From an uncultured Prevotella sp. (lineage in GTDB: Bacteria; Bacteroidota; Bacteroidia; Bacteroidales; Bacteroidaceae): a stretch of DNA of 64,000 bases. Both the position numbers and the translations under genes were made by a program. Every line of letters begins with the position of its first letter. The first letter of the stretch is position 1. Positions 60,740 through 64,000 of the stretch are shown here, in pieces. Under the pieces are notes generated by a model. It was not told where the DNA came from, ran no database searches, and worked only from the letters and a program-made list of their open reading frames with translations. The DNA lies in assembly GCA_900540885.1 (NCBI GenBank), contig UQHJ01000005.1, forward strand, positions 1-64,000. The letters are read 5' to 3'.

Positions 60740-60945
60740 TTTTTTAATGTGCAAATGCTTTGCAAATGTGCAAATGTGAGAATGTGCAAATGTGCAAATT
60801 GTCACCTTTGTACAATCGGTTATACAAACATTAAGCCATTTGCACATTCGCACATTTGCAAAGCATTTGCACATTAACCAAGCATTAACGCATTAAACCA
60901 TTCGCACATTTGCACATTCGCACATTTGCACATTCTTAAAAAGCC
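60740..60945. repeat. GTGCAAATG word array between radC and the DUF59 gene
   Basis: Five GTGCAAAT-type words (60748-60800), then about ten complementary GCACATTT/GCACATTC words (60838-60935), with GCATTAACGCATTAAACC inside. The two halves could pair as a long stem. No gene is visible. Confidence 0.85.
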
Positions 60946-61266
60946 ATGACTCAAGAAGAAAAATTGAAAATAGAAGAACGCATTGTTGACGTACTCAAGA
61001 CGGTGTATGACCCCGAAATACCTGTTGACATTTATAACCTTGGCCTCATCTACCGCATCGACCTACACGAAGACGGTATTCTTGAAGTTGATATGACTCT
61101 CACCGCCCCCAACTGTCCTGCGGCTGACTTCATCGTAGAGGACGTTCGCACAAAGTTAGAAGGTATCGAGGGCGTGAAAGATGCTAGAGTGAACCTTGTG
61201 TTCGACCCCGAATGGGACAAAGACATGATGACCGAAGAGGCAAAACTCGAACTCGGCTTCTTATAA
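60946..61266 (+). CDS. MIP18/DUF59 family Fe-S cluster assembly protein
   Basis: 106 residues of a single DUF59 domain: KTVYDPEIPVDIYNLGLIYRI, then MTLTAPNCPAADFIVEDV with the conserved Cys near 64, and FDPEWDKDMMTEEAKLELGFL. Proteins of this type (SufT/PaaD-like) help mature Fe-S proteins in the cytoplasm. No suf genes are beside it, so its targets are open; complex I subunits are one possibility. Confidence 0.92.
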   Translation: MTQEEKLKIEERIVDVLKTVYDPEIPVDIYNLGLIYRIDLHEDGILEVDMTLTAPNCPAADFIVEDVRTKLEGIEGVKDARVNLVFDPEWDKDMMTEEAKLELGFL

Positions 61267-61379
61267 TACAAGTTTTACGTTTTATGGTTATAAAGTTTGT
61301 TTAGTTGATTTCTAACGCGATGTAACTTTATAATCTCATAACCTCGAGACTAACAACCGAATAACCCCCTTACCGCCTT
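61267..61379. repeat. Spacer with TAACCTC words
   Basis: TTTATAATCTCATAACCTCG and CTAACAACCGAATAACCCCC lie before lpxH, with GGTTATAAAG on the left as a partial complement. Confidence 0.5.
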
Positions 61380-62174
61380 ATGAATACAAAATTTAATGAT
61401 AACCCTAAACGGCGCAACATCTACTTTCTTTCTGACGCTCACTTAGGGAGTTTGGCCATTCCTCACCCTCGAATGCAAGAACGTCGATTGGTCAATTTCT
61501 TGGATAAGATAAAGTACAAAGCAGAAGCCGTTTACCTCTTAGGCGACATCTTCGACTTTTGGTACGAATACAAGACGGTTGTACCCAAAGGCTACACACG
61601 CCTTTTAGGCAAAATCAGTGAGTTGACAGACCTTGGCGTTGAAGTACACTTCTTCATTGGCAATCACGACATTTGGCAGCTTGATTACTTTGAGAAGGAG
61701 TGTGGAATGACCATTCATCGACAAAACGAGGTGATTGAGTTGCACGGCCAAACCTTTTTCTTAGCACACGGCGACGGATTAGGATCGAAAGACCGCAAAT
61801 TTAACTTTATCCGTTCCGTTTTTCATAGCCATACGTGTCAGCGACTCTTCTCTATGCTCCACCCTCGCTGGGGGGTAGCATTCGGATTGGAGTGGGCACG
61901 CCGTTCGCGCCTCAAACGCGAAGACGGCAAAGAACCGCCCTACCAAGGCGAGCAAAACGAAGAACTCATCATCTTTGCCAAAGAATACCTCAAAACGCAC
62001 CCCGAAATTAACTTCTTTATTTTCGGTCACCGCCATATTGAGTTAGACCTTATGCTCACGCGCACCACGCGTCTCCTGCTTTTAGGCGATTGGATCTCGC
62101 AATTCACCTACGCCGTTTTCGATGGGGAACACCTCTTTATGGAGAACTTCATCGAAGGCGAAACGGAAGTTTAA
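61380..62174 (+). CDS. lpxH: UDP-2,3-diacylglucosamine diphosphatase (LpxH type)
   Basis: 264 residues, calcineurin-like phosphoesterase. Metal motifs are LSDAHLGS (about 17-24), GDIFDFW (about 56-62), GNHDIW (about 96-101), AHGDGLG and FGHRHIE. FDFWYEY is typical of LpxH. It splits UDP-2,3-diacylglucosamine to lipid X and UMP at the inner-membrane face in lipid A synthesis. No other lpx genes are nearby. Confidence 0.9.
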   Translation: MNTKFNDNPKRRNIYFLSDAHLGSLAIPHPRMQERRLVNFLDKIKYKAEAVYLLGDIFDFWYEYKTVVPKGYTRLLGKISELTDLGVEVHFFIGNHDIWQLDYFEKECGMTIHRQNEVIELHGQTFFLAHGDGLGSKDRKFNFIRSVFHSHTCQRLFSMLHPRWGVAFGLEWARRSRLKREDGKEPPYQGEQNEELIIFAKEYLKTHPEINFFIFGHRHIELDLMLTRTTRLLLLGDWISQFTYAVFDGEHLFMENFIEGETEV

Positions 62175-62189
62175 GGTTAATGGGCAGAA

Positions 62190-62250
62190 AACGTGCAAAT
62201 GCTTGGTTAATGTGAGAATGCGCACATTAACTTAGCATTTACACATTTTC
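62190..62250. repeat. Short GTGCAAATG word spacer after lpxH
   Basis: GTGCAAATGCTTGGTTAATG and then GCACATTAACTTAGCATTTA: the words run forward then complement. Confidence 0.6.
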
Positions 62251-62310
62251 TCTTTCTCCTTTTGTAGTAAACACACACCTTACTTCGTCTTACGGACAAT
62301 TCATTAACTG

Positions 62311-62718
62311 AAGTTTCGGATTTAACAAGGGCGGGCTGAAAGCCCAATGGAGCACATAGCCCAGGGCAAGCGAAGCGACACCCTGGGTATCACGCGTTGG
62401 AGCAGTCGCGCCCTGTAAGGGCAAAAGCTTTAAGACATGGTGCAAGTATTGAACAAAATATACATACGGTGTTCCACTTCAAGACCGCTAAATCAGCTAT
62501 CAAGTAAAAATAACAACATAAAGGGTTAAAGCTTTTGCCCTTACAGGGCGCGGAGACTCTACTATGCGGGAACCCCAGGGTGTCGCTTCGCTTGCCCTGG
62601 GCTATGTGCTCCATTGGGCTTTTATTGACATCATCGGCTGCGGCTCAGCAATTCAAGCAAGCTTGATTGCATTCGCCTTGCACGATGATTCAGCCCGCCC
62701 TTGTTAAATCCGAAATTT
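62311..62718. repeat. Repeat family C copy 2: composite with nested palindromes and a family E hairpin
   Basis: Outer ends AAGTTTCGGATTTAACAAGG and CCTTGTTAAATCCGAAATTT match copy 1 at 28409-28526. Inside, GCCCAATGGAGCACATAGCC-CAGGGCAAGCGAAGCGAC (62341-62380) is the complement of 62575-62620. GCGCCCTGTAAGGGCAAAAG (62410-62430) pairs with 62530-62550. A family E segment (GGCTGCGGCTCAGCAATTCA...GCATTCGCCTTGCAC) lies at about 62637-62692. The ORF seen on the minus strand here is repeat sequence. Confidence 0.85.
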
Positions 62719-62741
62719 GAATTCATTAATATTACGACACT

Positions 62742-63644
62742 ATGAAAAAGACCTTTATCACCCTACTTTCTTTCTTACTCATCGCCTTTAGTGCCAGTGC
62801 ACAATTACTTTATAAGGTAACAGGAGGCGGACTCACGAAACCGTCTTACATTATGGGCACGTACCACATGGCCAAACTCAGTTTTGTCGACTCTGTGCCA
62901 GGACTGCGCAAGGCCATGGCCGATTGTGAACAAGTGTATGGCGAATTGGACATGAGCCAAGTGGCTAACAATCCTGCAGTTGCCATGCAAATGCAACAAG
63001 CGATGATGTTGCCACAAGGCGAAACGCTTGACAATTATATCAACGCGGAACAGATGACGCGCTTGAATGCTTTCCTTACCCAATACATGGGAGCAGACCT
63101 CAACAACCCTGCCATGGCACAAGTGAAACAAATGAAGCCTGCAACACTTAACACAACCTTGCAAGTCATGCTGATTATAAAGGAAGAGGGCGGATTTAAT
63201 CCGCAAGAGCAATTCGACACTTACTTCCAGCAAGAAGCACAAAAGCAGAACAAGTTTGTTGGCGGTTTTGAGACGCTTGACTATCAGATGAACGTGCTTT
63301 ATGGAGCTACTCCTCAGCGCCAAGCAGAGCAACTCATGTGTTTGGTTGACAACGTTGACTACAACCTCAGCATTGCCAAACGCACCATTCAAGCTTACTA
63401 TGCGCAAGACATGAAGGCTATCGAAAAATTGAACGACGAGAAGTTACACAACTCATGCGATGCCACGCCAGCCGAAGAAGATGCCCTTATTTATACGCGT
63501 AATGCAAATTGGGCGAAAGCATTACCCGCCATTATGAAAGCTAAAAGCACCTTAGTGGCTGTAGGTTGCCTTCACCTCCCCACCGAACGTGGACTGCTGC
63601 AACTGCTGCGAAACGCTGGTTACAAAGTTGAACCCGTAAAATAA
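62742..63644 (+). CDS. TraB/GumN family protein (Tiki-like fold)
   Basis: 300 residues with a signal peptide (FITLLSFLLIAFSASAQ). The mature protein has the TraB/GumN motifs GGLTKPSYIMGTYHM (about 29-43, the GxxH part) and the C-terminal LVAVGCLHLPTERGLLQLL with a second conserved GxxH-like segment. Related proteins are putative metalloproteases of the EreA/ChaN-like superfamily; the bacterial role is unsettled. It is likely periplasmic or surface lipid-free. It lies 21 bp before an ABC ATPase gene and may share its transcript. Confidence 0.9.
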   Translation: MKKTFITLLSFLLIAFSASAQLLYKVTGGGLTKPSYIMGTYHMAKLSFVDSVPGLRKAMADCEQVYGELDMSQVANNPAVAMQMQQAMMLPQGETLDNYINAEQMTRLNAFLTQYMGADLNNPAMAQVKQMKPATLNTTLQVMLIIKEEGGFNPQEQFDTYFQQEAQKQNKFVGGFETLDYQMNVLYGATPQRQAEQLMCLVDNVDYNLSIAKRTIQAYYAQDMKAIEKLNDEKLHNSCDATPAEEDALIYTRNANWAKALPAIMKAKSTLVAVGCLHLPTERGLLQLLRNAGYKVEPVK

Positions 63645-63665
63645 TCTACCACACACACATACGTT

Positions 63666-64000
63666 ATGCAAAACGACTTTTTCTTACAAGCACATCATAT
63701 CATTAAGCGTTATGCGGCACATACGGCCTTGAACGATGTCAGCATCGACGTGCCGCGCGGCAAGGTGTTTGGACTGTTAGGGCCTAATGGAGCTGGCAAG
63801 ACGACGCTTATTCGCATCATCAACCGCATTACCGCCCCCGACAGTGGCGAAGTATTGTTCGACGGCCATGCTTTTCAGCCTGAAGACGTTATGCGTATTG
63901 GCTACTTGCCCGAGGAACGCGGCCTTTATAAGAAGATGAAGGTGGGCGAACAAGCCATTTATTTAGCACAACTCAAGGGACTTTCGAAAGCAGAGGCAAT
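63666..64000 (+). CDS. ABC transporter ATP-binding protein, 5' part (runs off the window)
   Basis: The first 111 residues or so are present, from ATG at 63666; the frame is open to the window end. It shows the A-loop HHIIKRYAAHTALNDVSIDV, Walker A GPNGAGKTT (about 41-49), then RIGYLPEERGLYKKMKVGEQ with the Q-loop position replaced by the PEERGLY form seen in Na+ export (NatA-like) and related ABC ATPases. Signature motif and Walker B lie beyond the window. It probably energises an exporter encoded downstream. Confidence 0.9.
   Translation, partial: MQNDFFLQAHHIIKRYAAHTALNDVSIDVPRGKVFGLLGPNGAGKTTLIRIINRITAPDSGEVLFDGHAFQPEDVMRIGYLPEERGLYKKMKVGEQAIYLAQLKGLSKAEA

Noticed and set aside
60740..60945. 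CRISPR array or tandem regulator sites
   Set aside because: The repeated words are 8-9 bases, irregularly spaced and switch orientation; there are no spacers.
62390..62614. 74-codon minus-strand ORF
   Set aside because: It is a reading of the nested palindrome; such frames appear in any copy of the repeat.

Overview
This 64-kb window is chromosomal DNA from a Bacteroidota bacterium, most likely a Bacteroidales member close to Prevotella. Five things point there. Many genes carry the Bacteroidota promoter (-33 TTTG, about 19-21 bases, -7 TAnnTTTG). Complex I is the 11-gene type with fused nuoCD and no nuoEFG. DUF4301, DUF5715 and MG2/plug-type secreted proteins are present. A TPP riboswitch controls a TonB receptor next to a PnuT transporter. 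The PurF paralogue starts MGGFFG. No rRNA, tRNA, CRISPR array, phage or insertion-sequence transposase was found.

Layout. 1-2.8 kb: an S41 peptidase gene broken by a frameshift, between two copies of a 40-bp repeat. 2.8-9.4 kb: a membrane-anchored TPR-like protein, rpe, an NrnA-like DHH phosphoesterase, a DUF4301 protein and a two-part chromate-type transporter. 9.4-17.7 kb: a 73-bp tandem repeat, a DUF5715 M15-like protein, PhoH, purC, an NDH-2 type NADH dehydrogenase, and a membrane AraC-type regulator divergent from an S9 peptidase. 17.8-24.3 kb: two paralogous secreted MG2-domain proteins of about 915 residues flanking a small Cys-rich protein. 24.4-29.9 kb: ackA, pta, a divergent PurF-like gene lacking the catalytic Cys, and pyrH. 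30-36 kb: MATE exporter, cytidylate-kinase-like protein, a small secreted protein, menA, a Wzx-like flippase and a YugP-like zinc peptidase. 37-48.3 kb: a candidate structured RNA and the operon nuoA-B-CD-H-I-J-K-L-M-N. 48.6-53.8 kb: a CNNM/CBS protein, a membrane metallophosphoesterase and three glycosyltransferases. 53.9-58.8 kb: efp, pnuT, a TPP-riboswitch-controlled TonB receptor and thiamine diphosphokinase, a thiamine salvage locus. 58.9-64 kb: a membrane glycosyltransferase, radC, a DUF59 Fe-S assembly protein, lpxH, a TraB/GumN protein and the start of an ABC ATPase running off the window.

How the genes fit together. Respiration is represented by menA (menaquinone), ndh (non-pumping) and nuo (pumping). 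Acetate fermentation is pta-ackA. Envelope building is lpxH, the flippase and the glycosyltransferases. Thiamine uptake and activation is receptor, PnuT and kinase.

The most unusual content lies between genes. Several families of palindromic or hairpin elements share defined ends but differ inside: family A (four copies), B (two), C (two), E (six sites, one of them a triple tandem), G (two near-palindromes of about 400 bp with iteron-like repeats and paired changes) and H (two). In addition, many spacers are arrays of 8-10-base words written forward and then as the reverse complement. Some elements carry a promoter -7 box. All function calls rest on reading sequence motifs; no database search was possible.
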